Notes: generated by a model not told the origin, from the sequence alone. Shown: positions 1-8,453, counted from the stretch's first letter. The stretch is 64,000 bases of DNA from Bacillus sp. SD088 (GCF_017355205.1 NZ_JADIJK010000008.1:62001-126000), one strand, 5' to 3'. Numbers and translations are program-made.

Positions 1-798
1 GCGATTTTATTAATCTTCGGTGTTTTATTAATGACTCCATTTATATGGATGGTGAGTGTTGGATTTGATCGAACGGCAAACGTTACAATGCCGTTTCCAC
101 CACGATTAATACCGGAAGAAGTATCACCATTTAACTATGGAATTGTATTTGAAAACGGAAGATTAATTCAATCCTATATAAACTCTGGTATCGTAACAAT
201 TAGTTCGGTGTTTATAGGTGTAGCTTCCTCCCTTTTAGCGGGATATGCCTTTTCAAAGGGGGATTTTAAAGGAAAGAAGATTCTATTTATTATTGTGCTC
301 TGTACATTAATGATCCCAATAGAGCCACGTTTAATTCCGTTATATACATTGTTTAATAAAGTGGGGTTATTAAATACTTTTTGGCCATTGATTCTGCCAA
401 CTTTAATTAATGGGATGCTTATTTTTCTCTGTAAGCAGTTTTTTGATCAGCTGCCAGACACATTGCGGGAGGCCGCCCAAATTGACGGTGCAGGTGAATT
501 CAAAATTTTTTTTCGAGTGTATCTCCCTCTCGCGGGTCCAATTGCAGCAACAATGGTTATTTTGGCCTTTATTTGGAGTTGGAACGACTTTATGTGGCCG
601 TTAGTTGTCCTAAACAATCAAAATTTACACACTGTACCCCTTTATCTAGCAAGTTTCTCTCTAGAAAATGGTACAAGTTTAGGAGGACTAACCATGGCAT
701 TAGCGACTGTTAGTATTCTTCCAATCGTCATATTGTATCTATTTTTACAAAGATATGTAATTCAAAGTATTGCTTTAAGTGGGGTAAAAGGGGAATAG
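1..798 (+). CDS. Sugar ABC transporter permease, MalG/UgpE type (5' partial)
   Basis: Inner-membrane channel subunit of a carbohydrate ABC importer. The open frame enters from the window edge, so the real start is upstream; the ATG at 31 is only an internal methionine. About five hydrophobic segments are visible, and the cytoplasmic loop that contacts the ATPase shows the EAA signature (EAAQIDGAGEFKIFFRVYLP, about residues 157-176 of the visible part). The C-terminus ends in the usual GVKGE. A lipoprotein binding-protein gene follows after 36 bp, so the two form an operon; no ATPase gene is visible and a shared MsmK-type ATPase is likely. The family is clear; the sugar is unknown. Confidence 0.93.
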   Translation, partial: AILLIFGVLLMTPFIWMVSVGFDRTANVTMPFPPRLIPEEVSPFNYGIVFENGRLIQSYINSGIVTISSVFIGVASSLLAGYAFSKGDFKGKKILFIIVLCTLMIPIEPRLIPLYTLFNKVGLLNTFWPLILPTLINGMLIFLCKQFFDQLPDTLREAAQIDGAGEFKIFFRVYLPLAGPIAATMVILAFIWSWNDFMWPLVVLNNQNLHTVPLYLASFSLENGTSLGGLTMALATVSILPIVILYLFLQRYVIQSIALSGVKGE

Positions 799-834
799 TT
801 TTTTACATTTATTAAAATAAGAGGGGGAAATAAT

Positions 835-2226
835 GTGATTAGACCTATGTTTACAAGAGGAACCTTCTTAACGCCATTATTTATGGTGTTATTGTCGGTT
901 ATGCTAGTTGGTTGTAGTACGAATCCGGGTGGCTCATCCACGGATTCCGGACAGAAGGAAACAAATACAGCAGATGGAGAATGGGCAGGTCAAAAGATTA
1001 AGGTCCATTTGATTGGCGATTTTGATATGGAATCTTCGACAGACCCAATCACAGGTGAGAAAACGGAAGGATTAACAGTATTAAAAGAAGAATTTGAAAA
1101 ACAACATCCCGGTGCCAAAGTTGAGTTCATTCTCATGCCGTGGGAAGGGTATACAGAAAAAACACAAGCAATGCTCACCTCGAACGAAGCAGATGTCTAT
1201 CAAATGCCGGGTATAGCGGATTATGCTCCACAAGGTGTCTTAGAACCATTACAACCTTATATTGATAAAGATGATGACTTTAGTCTAGATATTTTTATTG
1301 ATAACCAAGTGGACGGTTGGAAAGTGTTAGGGCCAGATAGTGATGAACTGCAAATTTGGGGATTACCATTTTTAGGGGATGCACGGTTTATCGCTTATGA
1401 TAAAGAGCTTTTTGATCAATGGGGTGTAGAATATTTATCTGAATTTCCAACGATGGAAGAAATTGAGGAAAAGGCAAAAAAGATGACTGGTACTAACCCT
1501 GAAACAGGGGAACAAAACTATGGGATATGGTTTAGAGGAGATTATGATTCCGCCTTTAGGCTTGTGAATATAGCTGAAGGGCAAAACGGACAGTGGGGAA
1601 CAGGCTTTGCTTGGGATGAAATTGAATTTGAATTTGATTCACCAGAAATGGTGAATGGATTAAATTGGTTATTGGATATGCAAGAATATGCACCAAAAGG
1701 GATTGTGAGTAATCAAGGAAATGAAAAATGGTTAACAAAAGACAATAATATTGCAATTTTGTTAAATCAGGGACCTGGAGATATAGTTAAAAAATCGTAT
1801 GCGCAGGGGCTAGAGGATCGAATTGGAATCGCACAAGAATTCAAAAATGATGAAGGGATAGGCGGAATGTTTGCCGGTAGTCCAATCGCGATTGCCAAAA
1901 ACAGTAAAAATAAAGATTTGGCGTGGGAATGGCTTAAATTTGCAACGAGTGACTTTGTACAAAAATATGTGTTTGAAGAAGCAAGCGGAATTCCGTCTGT
2001 GAAATCTGCAACCGAATGGGATAGTGTGAAAGAAAAGGATAAGTTAATGTTACCGGTTCTTGAAGCAATGGGTACCCCATGGACACCAAGATATCCATGG
2101 GCATCATCTCAACCAAGGTATATCTTATCTTCAGAGATTGAAGCAGCTTTAACAGGAGAAAGAAGTACTGAAAAAGCGCTAGAGAAAGCACAGAAAGAAA
2201 GTACCGAGTGGTTAGAAAATCGATAG
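835..2226 (+). CDS. Sugar ABC transporter substrate-binding lipoprotein
   Basis: Family 1 extracellular solute-binding protein of 463 residues that delivers a sugar to the permease encoded just upstream. It begins with GTG at 835, with GAGGGGG about 8 nt before it; the next ATG (847) is in frame but worse placed. A basic N-terminus and a hydrophobic stretch end in a lipobox (MLVGC), so the mature protein is a lipid-anchored surface protein. The body has the usual features of the family (an LKEEFEKQHPGAKVEF-like first strand and a late AWEWLKFATS segment). It is the last gene of the operon, which is less common than the binding protein being first. The ligand cannot be read from the sequence. 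Confidence 0.92.
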   Translation: MIRPMFTRGTFLTPLFMVLLSVMLVGCSTNPGGSSTDSGQKETNTADGEWAGQKIKVHLIGDFDMESSTDPITGEKTEGLTVLKEEFEKQHPGAKVEFILMPWEGYTEKTQAMLTSNEADVYQMPGIADYAPQGVLEPLQPYIDKDDDFSLDIFIDNQVDGWKVLGPDSDELQIWGLPFLGDARFIAYDKELFDQWGVEYLSEFPTMEEIEEKAKKMTGTNPETGEQNYGIWFRGDYDSAFRLVNIAEGQNGQWGTGFAWDEIEFEFDSPEMVNGLNWLLDMQEYAPKGIVSNQGNEKWLTKDNNIAILLNQGPGDIVKKSYAQGLEDRIGIAQEFKNDEGIGGMFAGSPIAIAKNSKNKDLAWEWLKFATSDFVQKYVFEEASGIPSVKSATEWDSVKEKDKLMLPVLEAMGTPWTPRYPWASSQPRYILSSEIEAALTGERSTEKALEKAQKESTEWLENR

Positions 2227-2230
2227 TAGA

Positions 2231-2470
2231 TATGAAAACTTTCCTTTTGTTGGGGGTTTTTCCAGAGAGAACTCATTTCTCTGGAAGAATCCCCATTTCC
2301 TATGTAGAAAAGTCCAATCTCTGGAACAGTTGCGCATTTTCCATGTAGGAACCCCATTATTTTGGGAATTCCCCCATTCTTATGAAGAGAAGCCCATATC
2401 TCAGGAAAGTCGTCCATTTCAGGAGAGGAAACCCCATTTCATCTAGAAAGAAACCCATTTCCTAGATAAG
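2231..2470. repeat. Degenerate tandem-like tract of CCCATTTC / TCTAGAAA units
   Basis: Directly after the binding-protein gene, a tract of about 220 bp is built from roughly ten imperfect units of about 21-24 nt. Each has a CCCCATTTC-like core followed by a TATGTAGAAA or CATCTAGAAAG-like arm. Its first part folds into a hairpin (TTCCAGAGA at 2260-2268 pairs with TCTCTGGAA at 2278-2286). Read on the minus strand it gives a spurious repetitive peptide. No gene accounts for it. It may stop transcription of the ABC operon or may be a decayed short-repeat family. Confidence 0.6.
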
Positions 2471-2610
2471 GTGCTAGGTTTATCGACAATTCAGCGCTTT
2501 ATCAAACCATAGAACGAGGTACACCTTGTTCATGCCATTTAGTTAAAGATGGTAAGCATGAAGACTTAATTTATTACGGAATAATCAATCCTGATGATAT
2601 ACCTAAATAA
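2470..2610 (+). pseudogene. C-terminal gene relic, unidentified
   Basis: An open stretch of 46 codons with protein-like composition (TIERGTPCSCHLVKDGKHED near its middle) ends at a TAA at 2608-2610. It has no start codon or ribosome site, and is preceded by an in-frame stop at 2467-2469 inside the repeat tract. I read it as the tail of a lost gene. No family is recognised. Confidence 0.35.
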
Positions 2611-2648
2611 GGAACAGAACGAAAAAGTCTAAATTTGCAAGTTTTGAT

Positions 2649-2678
2649 GCCTTACTTGCGTATTTAAGGCTTTTTCGC
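2649..2678 (+). terminator. Rho-independent terminator
   Basis: GCCTTA at 2649-2654 pairs with TAAGGC at 2665-2670 around a 10-nt loop, followed directly by TTTTTCGCTTTTTT. The stem is short but the T-run is good. It separates the upstream ABC operon and relic from the sulfatase gene. Confidence 0.6.
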
Positions 2679-2722
2679 TTTTTTGTTCCTCTGTATATTC
2701 TCTAGCACCCGCCTTTTATGAA

Positions 2723-2751
2723 TTGTATGATGAAAGTCCGCTTAGTATAAT
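2723..2751 (+). promoter_or_regulatory. Candidate sigma-A promoter for the sulfatase gene
   Basis: TTGTAT (2723-2728), a 17-bp spacer and a perfect TATAAT (2746-2751) lie about 120 bp before the sulfatase start. The same stretch is part of an open frame of about 58 codons (2702-2880) with no recognisable product, so the promoter reading competes with a gene-relic reading. Confidence 0.45.
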
Positions 2752-2874
2752 GAGAGATAATCCAGCCATTATTCAGGCGTATTTCCATTCAAGACCGATA
2801 AAAGTGAAGCTTCAATCAGTAAGGGATTACTGCCCGTTAATGCGGGATAAAATCATAATTTGGAGGTCGATAGC

Positions 2875-4194
2875 ATGGTAAAACCAAATATTTTAATGAT
2901 TATCTCCCATGATACAGGTAGATATCTGGGAAGCTATGGTAAGAAGATTGAGACGCCAGCATTAAACCAACTTGCTGAGGAAGGAATTCAATTTAATCAT
3001 TACTTTTGTTCTCAACCACAATGTAGCCCGAGTCGTGGTAGTATTTTAACCGGTATGTATGGACACAATCACGGTATGTTAGGATTGGCACATTTGGGGC
3101 ATTCAATGAACAGTCAAGTAAAAACAATTCCATCCGAGGTTAAAAAAGTAGGTTATGGTACTTGGCTGTTTGGTTTTCATCATGAATCAATTGCTGGAAA
3201 TCAGGATGCTGAAAAATTAGGATATGATCATGTGATAAAAATACCTACTAATGCAGCTAGCAAAGTAACTGATAAGCTAGAAGACTTTTTGACGGAGAAA
3301 GCCAATAACGATGACATACCGTTTTATGCATCTGTTGGTTTTGAAGAAACACATCTACCAGTAGATCACTTTGAGCCAGATCCCATTGATTCAGTAGAAG
3401 TTCCACCTTATCTGCCTGATACTGCTGGTGTAAAAAATGACATTGCTCATTTTCACGGCTCTGTGAAAGAGTTAGACTCTGCAGTTGGTAGAATTATGAA
3501 AAAGTTAAAAGAAACCGGATTGGATAAAAACACAATTCTTATTTATACAACAGATCACGGTATACCTTTCCCTAGAGCGAAGGGGACCTTATTAGATTCG
3601 GGTTTAGAAACTGCATTAATAATGAAATTTCCGGAAGACATGTATAACCAAGGTGGTCTTATGAAAGAGGAACTTCTATGTAATATTGATTTAATGCCTA
3701 CATTATTGGAAGTAGCGGGTGCTGATATTCCTGAAGAAATAGATGGACACAGCTTTTTACCGCTAATAGCAGGGGATGATTATCAGCCCCGCGAAAGCTT
3801 CTTTTGTGAGTTAACTTGGCATGATCGATACCATCCTATGCGGGGAATACGTACGAACAAATACAAATATATACGCAATTTTGAAAAAGGGCCAAAAGTA
3901 TACCTTCCATTGGATATACATCAAACTCTTGCCGGACAAGATGTTAGGGATGAATATTATGTTCCCAATACGGAAGAGGAATTATATGATCTTCACAATG
4001 ATCCTCTAGAAAAAAATAATTTGGCAGATGATGAACAATTTATAGAAGTTGTGAAAGGGCTTCGGTCCAAAGTGGAAGAATGGATGAAAGAAACGAATGA
4101 TCCATTATTACACGGACCAGTACCAGGGGAGGAAGCCCCGGGCTGGAAAGAGGAAGTGGAAAAAGGTAATTTTAAGAGGGAATTTATCAAATAG
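2875..4194 (+). CDS. Sulfatase, Cys-type (S1 family), cytosolic
   Basis: Sulfuric-ester hydrolase of 439 residues. The ATG at 2875 is chosen because GGAGG at 2862-2866 sits 8 nt before it; a longer frame from TTG 2860 would place that site inside the gene. The N-terminus NILMIISHDTGR carries metal-binding Asp. Cys50 in CSPSRGSILTG is the residue converted to formylglycine in this family, so the enzyme needs a formylglycine-generating or anSME enzyme; none is in the window. TTDHG near residue 225 and a C-terminal ELYDLHNDPLEKNNL segment are typical. There is no signal peptide, so the substrate must be intracellular. It resembles N-sulfoglucosamine/heparan-type sulfatases, but the substrate is not determined. 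Confidence 0.92.
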   Translation: MVKPNILMIISHDTGRYLGSYGKKIETPALNQLAEEGIQFNHYFCSQPQCSPSRGSILTGMYGHNHGMLGLAHLGHSMNSQVKTIPSEVKKVGYGTWLFGFHHESIAGNQDAEKLGYDHVIKIPTNAASKVTDKLEDFLTEKANNDDIPFYASVGFEETHLPVDHFEPDPIDSVEVPPYLPDTAGVKNDIAHFHGSVKELDSAVGRIMKKLKETGLDKNTILIYTTDHGIPFPRAKGTLLDSGLETALIMKFPEDMYNQGGLMKEELLCNIDLMPTLLEVAGADIPEEIDGHSFLPLIAGDDYQPRESFFCELTWHDRYHPMRGIRTNKYKYIRNFEKGPKVYLPLDIHQTLAGQDVRDEYYVPNTEEELYDLHNDPLEKNNLADDEQFIEVVKGLRSKVEEWMKETNDPLLHGPVPGEEAPGWKEEVEKGNFKREFIK

Positions 4195-4200
4195 AAATTG

Positions 4201-4302
4201 ATGCTTGCCAATGATGAAGAGAATACAATGCTTATCTTGTGTCTGGGGATGGCAGAAGATCATGCTTCCGAAGTTATCATGGATGGGAGGACTGCGCATT
4301 AA
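4201..4302 (+). pseudogene. Possible C-terminal relic (dehydrogenase-like?)
   Basis: A 33-codon open stretch starting ATG and ending TAA fills the gap between the sulfatase and the SnoaL-like gene. Its sequence (LILCLGMAEDHASEVIMDG) looks like the end of a globular protein and faintly resembles the last strand of short-chain dehydrogenases. It has no ribosome site. It could be a chance frame. Confidence 0.25.
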
Positions 4303-4324
4303 AGTTAAAGGAGGGAAAGCTGTA

Positions 4325-4699
4325 ATGGATAGCTCAGTTATGAAGAATAAATTACAAGAATATGTAGATGCGTTTAATGCGGGCGATCTTAAACGTTTGA
4401 TCGCACTGTTCGCGGATGATGCGAAAGTGGAGGATCCCGTTGGGCAACCGCCAAAGATAGGACGTCAAGAAATTGAAAATTTTTATCGTGAAAGTATGCT
4501 AGGAGGGGCTCAACTCAAATTATTAACGTCACCCCGCGGTTCCTTCGGCAATGCAGCATCGATTACCTTTGCCGTTCATTCCAAAACGGAAGGTCGATCA
4601 ATTCGTATCGATGTCACAGATGTAATGACCTTTGACGCAAATGGTAAAATAGTCACCATGCAAGCCTTTTGGGGACCAGACGATGTGCAACAGCTTTAG
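4325..4699 (+). CDS. SnoaL-like / ketosteroid-isomerase-fold protein
   Basis: Small protein of 124 residues with the NTF2-like cone fold signature: YVDAFNAGDLKRLIALFADDAKVEDPVG at the N-terminus, then a KIGRQEIENFYRE helix, ending in MQAFWGPDDV as in delta-5-3-ketosteroid isomerases. Length fits that family (about 125). The ATG at 4325 is preceded by AAAGGAGGG. In the isomerase the Asp near the first strand is the general base; a matching VEDPVG is present here. Members serve many substrates, so steroid isomerisation is not implied. It follows the sulfatase on the same strand. Confidence 0.8.
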   Translation: MDSSVMKNKLQEYVDAFNAGDLKRLIALFADDAKVEDPVGQPPKIGRQEIENFYRESMLGGAQLKLLTSPRGSFGNAASITFAVHSKTEGRSIRIDVTDVMTFDANGKIVTMQAFWGPDDVQQL

Positions 4700-4809
4700 T
4701 TTAACGCCGAATTTAAGGTGAGATCATCTTGTGGCAGTCGGGTACGAAGGGAACCCCTGAAGTTTCGCTTTATCCAAATATATTCAAATCTGAAATAAAG
4801 TGAACAGAA

Positions 4810-4870
4810 AGCACATTATTCCAGAATTTTTCCAAAGTAAAGTGGAAATGGTTCACTGGAATAATGTGCT
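4810..4870. terminator. Long inverted repeat between convergent genes
   Basis: A perfect 15-bp inverted repeat (AGCACATTATTCCAG at 4810-4824, complement at 4856-4870) encloses a second small inverted repeat (TTTCCA/TGGAAA). It lies between the SnoaL-like gene and the convergent sulfatase gene, the right place for a bidirectional terminator, but there is no clean T-run on either side. Confidence 0.5.
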
Positions 4871-4888
4871 GATTTATTACCCATACAA

Positions 4889-6388
4889 TTACTTTTTATG
4901 CTTCGTATCTAAGCCTATTCTTTCATACTGTTCAACTGGAGCTTCATTTTCTTCCATTAAGGTTAAAAGTTTAGTAATCATTTGCTCCTCTATTTCTTTA
5001 TCTTCCATAGTGTGTAATTGTTTAGGATCCTTCTCTAAGTCAAACAGTAGATTGCCGAAATTATTGACCTTGTATTTGTCTTTTGCAGGCACTTTCAATA
5101 CATTAAGTCCCTTTGTAAATGAGAAGCCTTCGACAAACTGGGCCTTAGATAATTCCGATACCGTAAATAGGTTGTGCATGTGCATAGGCATTAATGTATA
5201 GTTAAACAAGTCATTCGTTTTATCTTTTAATGCCGCGCGCATATAAACATGTTTTCCATCCGTAACATTCACATGACCGCTAAATACCCCAAATAGGGCG
5301 GCATCTCTTATCGGTGTGTCATCTTCAATTACATGTCGTAATGGTTTTCCTTCCATGTCTTCTGGTATTTCTAATCCAAAGAAGTCTAATAAAGTTGGTG
5401 CCCAGTCTATCAATTGAACGATTGAGCTTCTTTTCTCATTTTGAACTTTTAGTCTAGGGTCATAAATAAATAAGGGAGTATTCGCAACTTCATTATAATA
5501 GGGAACTTGGTTTTTACCCCAATATTGATGTTCTCCTAACATAAAACCATGATCTGTTCCTACAATTAACATTGTGTCTTCCCACATATTATAACGATCC
5601 ATTAAATCTAATACCTTACCTAAGTTATGATCACACATCGTGACCAATGATTGATAAACTTTGCGTACTTGTTCAATTTCTTCGGATGTTTCACCTTCTA
5701 CTTTTCCACGAGGCCAATCATAATGTTTTCCGTCATAATCTTTTTCATTGTACATATTAAGATAGTGATCCATAACTTGGAAAGGTTCATGCGGATCGAA
5801 AGTTTCAATTTGCAGCATCCAATTGTCTTCTTTCCAGTTGTTATTAATAAATTCACAGCCTAGGTTAAAAACTTTTGTTTGAGGTTGATCTTCTTCCCGT
5901 TTGATGTACTGTCTATTTACCCAGTCATAACGCCATAGGCTAGAAGTGTCGGTTCCTTGTTGATTTTTGGGAACGCGTACAACATCTGGAATATGTGGAT
6001 CTTTCTTTTGACCTTTCCAATGATCGCCTTCTTGTCCACGTACAATTTCCCATGAGGAATATCGATTATGATAAGTAGATCCACCATCTTCCCAATAGTG
6101 TAAATGATCACTAATAAGATGAGAATAGACACCGGATTTTTTTAAAAGCTCGGGCATTGAATCATCGAAAGGCTCTAGTGGCCCCCATTCCCTATGAAGG
6201 AAATTTTTCCTTCCTGTGTGCAGCTCTCGACGAGCTGGCACACAGGGCATGCTTGAGACATAACTATTTTCAAAAGTAACAGCTTTTTGACTTAAACGTT
6301 CAAAATTAGGTGCGTATGTCTCGGTTCCTCCATATGGGGGAAGATAGTGTCGATTCAAGCTATCAAATAAAATAAATATTGCTTTCAA
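4889..6388 (-). CDS. Sulfatase, Cys-type, in the PTS operon
   Basis: Sulfuric-ester hydrolase of 499 residues. Metal-binding Asp lies in ILFDSLNR at the N-terminus; the formylglycine motif is CVPARRELHTG with Cys49; VGTDHG near residue 280 and IDWAPTLLDFF follow in family order. It starts with TTG at 6388, and its AAGGAG site is formed by the last two codons of the EIIB gene, so the two are translationally coupled. No signal peptide is present, so it acts in the cytosol. As third gene after PTS EIIC and EIIB it probably desulfates whatever that PTS imports. Needs a maturase encoded elsewhere. Confidence 0.92.
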   Translation of the reverse strand: MKAIFILFDSLNRHYLPPYGGTETYAPNFERLSQKAVTFENSYVSSMPCVPARRELHTGRKNFLHREWGPLEPFDDSMPELLKKSGVYSHLISDHLHYWEDGGSTYHNRYSSWEIVRGQEGDHWKGQKKDPHIPDVVRVPKNQQGTDTSSLWRYDWVNRQYIKREEDQPQTKVFNLGCEFINNNWKEDNWMLQIETFDPHEPFQVMDHYLNMYNEKDYDGKHYDWPRGKVEGETSEEIEQVRKVYQSLVTMCDHNLGKVLDLMDRYNMWEDTMLIVGTDHGFMLGEHQYWGKNQVPYYNEVANTPLFIYDPRLKVQNEKRSSIVQLIDWAPTLLDFFGLEIPEDMEGKPLRHVIEDDTPIRDAALFGVFSGHVNVTDGKHVYMRAALKDKTNDLFNYTLMPMHMHNLFTVSELSKAQFVEGFSFTKGLNVLKVPAKDKYKVNNFGNLLFDLEKDPKQLHTMEDKEIEEQMITKLLTLMEENEAPVEQYERIGLDTKHKK

Positions 6389-6394
6389 AAAAAT

Positions 6395-6724
6395 CTACTC
6401 CTTTATAGCATTTTTATAACTGGTTTCTACAATATCCTGTATCTTATTCCCAATATCTTGACCATCCATCATATTGATTACTTCAATTACATGCTTATTT
6501 TTATTTTTCAGATCATCGACATCAACCATATCCATCAATTTCTTATTCACAGCAATAATATCAGCCCAATTAACATATCCCCCTAGTTCGCCAGCAGAGG
6601 TATGATCTAAATTTGCTTCAATATTTCTTTCTTTTAAGGCTTTAGCTGTGACTGTTTCTAACATTGCACTACTTCCTACACCATAACCGCAAACCAACAG
6701 TACATTAACCGAGTTTTTCATCAT
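6395..6724 (-). CDS. ulaB: PTS EIIB component, ascorbate/galactitol-like
   Basis: Cytosolic phosphocarrier of 109 residues. The P-loop CGYGVGSSAM begins with the phosphorylated cysteine (Cys12), as in SgaB/GatB-type EIIB proteins. It passes phosphate from EIIA to the sugar bound by EIIC. Two ATG codons in tandem start the gene; GGAGG precedes them. It lies 33 bp after the EIIC gene and its stop TAG overlaps the ribosome site of the sulfatase gene. The symbol follows from the ula genes in the divergent arm; specificity is inferred. Confidence 0.88.
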   Translation of the reverse strand: MMKNSVNVLLVCGYGVGSSAMLETVTAKALKERNIEANLDHTSAGELGGYVNWADIIAVNKKLMDMVDVDDLKNKNKHVIEVINMMDGQDIGNKIQDIVETSYKNAIKE

Positions 6725-6757
6725 AATTCCTCCATTTAAATTTATATTTTTTTAGAT

Positions 6758-8077
6758 TTATGCATAAGGCCCCATAGATAGAGCTTTTGCAATCGCTCTT
6801 AAAATTTCAAGGAAAGCCGGCCACACGGTTGAAAAGTCAAACATACCCGACCAACCTACACCATCTGGTAAACCTAGGAGTGGCAATGTCCAAACTGTAC
6901 CAAATGACTGAATCATTCCTAATAATATGCCACAAATCATTACGGATTTATATCCACCGTATTTATTGGCAAGCACCCCAATCGGCCCCCCACTAAAGAA
7001 TAGTGGTATAAAACCAGGGATAACCATTACTGGACTTTTAAATAATAGTAATAAAAGCATTGAAATGATTGTACCGAAAGTTGTGAAGATGAAGCCTAGT
7101 GTTGCAGCATTCGCTGAAAACGGGAGTAATGCAGCAACGTCTATTGCAGGAATCGCGTTTGGGATCAGTTTTTCTTGAATTCCCTTAAAAGATGCTGTGA
7201 TTTCTCCAACCATCATCCGCACACCCTGTAATAGGATAACCATATACATAGAGAATTCTAACCCTAAGGTAAGAATGTAAATATACCAAGGTTGTCCACC
7301 CGATAATACTTCAATGTTTTTAATCCCGATTGTTAATAGAAAACCACCTGTGAAAACAATCATAGTAATGGCGATAGCGGTTACGTTATGGTTAAAAATT
7401 CCTAACCAGCCTGGTAAATTTAAGTTTTCTGCATCGTCTTTTTCTGGATCCCCAAACTTATGGGCAAACTTTGAGAAAAACCAAATAGCGAAGTTTTGAT
7501 TGTGCCCAACTGTAAAACCAGCGTTGTTTGTTATTTTATTAATCGCTTTTATTGGTACGGTTGTTGCAATTGCCCAATAAATACCTAGTAAAACACCAGA
7601 AATTATGATCGTAGGTATCCAAGGCATATCAAGCCAATATGCCAGTAACCATAACATAGCTTGAGCATGAGCTACTCCACTATTACCAGTTAAAAATATC
7701 CCTTTCGCTTTTGTATATTTTCCAAAGTAAACAAGGACCAAGTTGACAAAAAAGGCTATTAGGAATACATATCCAACAAATCCAAAGTTATTTCCTAACG
7801 CCTCTTGAGTAGCTGCTTTCATTGCGTATGAATCCATTAAATATCCTTTAATGCCATAAACATCACTTACTGCTGCAACTACTGGTTTAAACCCATCTGA
7901 AAACTGTTTTCCGCCAAATAGCACTAACATTAAACCAACCGCTGCACTTACAGAACCTGTAATGACTTGGATGCGTGATTTCCCATTTAATGCATAACCT
8001 ACACCAACTAATAACCCTATGATAATAGCAGGCTGGGTTAATAGTTCGTAGATTACGTTGAATATTGCGCTAAACAT
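6758..8077 (-). CDS. ulaA: PTS EIIC component, ascorbate type (SgaT/UlaA family)
   Basis: Integral membrane permease of 439 residues with 10 or more hydrophobic segments. The segments FLTGNSGVAHAQAMLWLLAY, GFTVGHNQNFAIWF and FFSGGPIGVLANKYGG match the PTS-ascorbate EIIC family, which transports and phosphorylates L-ascorbate at C6. ATG at 8077 opens an operon with EIIB and a sulfatase. Its promoter region holds TTGACA-17-TAATAT on the minus strand, with an operator copy immediately downstream. Because a sulfatase is in the operon, the real substrate may be a sulfated derivative; that is inference. Confidence 0.9.
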   Translation of the reverse strand: MFSAIFNVIYELLTQPAIIIGLLVGVGYALNGKSRIQVITGSVSAAVGLMLVLFGGKQFSDGFKPVVAAVSDVYGIKGYLMDSYAMKAATQEALGNNFGFVGYVFLIAFFVNLVLVYFGKYTKAKGIFLTGNSGVAHAQAMLWLLAYWLDMPWIPTIIISGVLLGIYWAIATTVPIKAINKITNNAGFTVGHNQNFAIWFFSKFAHKFGDPEKDDAENLNLPGWLGIFNHNVTAIAITMIVFTGGFLLTIGIKNIEVLSGGQPWYIYILTLGLEFSMYMVILLQGVRMMVGEITASFKGIQEKLIPNAIPAIDVAALLPFSANAATLGFIFTTFGTIISMLLLLLFKSPVMVIPGFIPLFFSGGPIGVLANKYGGYKSVMICGILLGMIQSFGTVWTLPLLGLPDGVGWSGMFDFSTVWPAFLEILRAIAKALSMGPYA

Positions 8078-8226
8078 GTTTTCACCCCCACCATTCAGCC
8101 TTCTTTTAAAAGGAGAAATTTTTAAATCTCCCTCTAATAGTTCCTTTTATCACCCACCAGGAATGATTCATTAATTCGAAAGCGTATTCAAATAGTTTTA
8201 AAAAATGAATGAATTGAACGTATTTA

Positions 8227-8278
8227 TGTTCGATTTGATTGTTGTGATAATATTAAATTATAAAAAAATAAATGTCAA
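8227..8278 (-). promoter_or_regulatory. Promoter and operator of the EIIC-EIIB-sulfatase operon
   Basis: On the minus strand TTGACA (complement of 8273-8278), a 17-bp spacer and TAATAT (complement of 8250-8255) form a good sigma-A promoter. Just downstream lies TGTTCGATTTGATTG (8227-8241, written on the plus strand), the same 15-mer found before the regulator gene. A repressor bound there would block the start of transcription. Confidence 0.65.
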
Positions 8279-8320
8279 TACTTTTTTATAAATCTAAAAT
8301 ACCATTGAATTTACCGATTC

Positions 8321-8338
8321 AACCATCGAATTGATCAT
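8321..8338. promoter_or_regulatory. Operator-like copy in mid-intergenic region
   Basis: AACCATCGAATTGATCAT shares the TCGAATTGATC core with the other three copies. It lies upstream of both promoters and could hold a loop or activate. Weaker match than the others. Confidence 0.4.
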
Positions 8339-8360
8339 TTTAGTCTGCTAGAAAAAATAA

Positions 8361-8411
8361 TTGACATTCTTTCATTTATAGATTAAAGTAGCTGTATGTT
8401 CGAATTGATCG
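8361..8411 (+). promoter_or_regulatory. Promoter and operator of the regulator/EIIA/ula operon
   Basis: TTGACA (8361-8366), 17-bp spacer and TAAAGT (8384-8389) form a sigma-A promoter. TGTTCGAATTGATCG follows at 8397-8411, over the expected start of transcription. The mirror-image arrangement with the minus-strand promoter suggests joint control by the DeoR-type repressor encoded next door. Confidence 0.65.
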
Positions 8412-8438
8412 TATTGATGTTTATTTTTATTTAAAAAA

Positions 8439-8453
8439 TGTTCGATTTGATTG
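8439..8453 (+). promoter_or_regulatory. Operator-like copy next to the regulator ribosome site
   Basis: TGTTCGATTTGATTG, identical to the copy at 8227-8241, ends 1 nt before the GAGGG ribosome site of the regulator gene, a plausible autoregulatory roadblock. Confidence 0.55.

Noticed and set aside
2109..2417. 102-codon minus-strand frame with a repetitive peptide
   Set aside because: It is the translation of the degenerate repeat tract and the end of the binding-protein gene; no start site and no family.
2231..2470. CRISPR-like array
   Set aside because: Units are too degenerate and too short, there are no unique spacers of constant length and no cas genes nearby.
4800..5201. 133-codon plus-strand frame over the sulfatase end
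   Set aside because: Starts within the inverted repeat and runs antisense to the sulfatase gene; no ribosome site.
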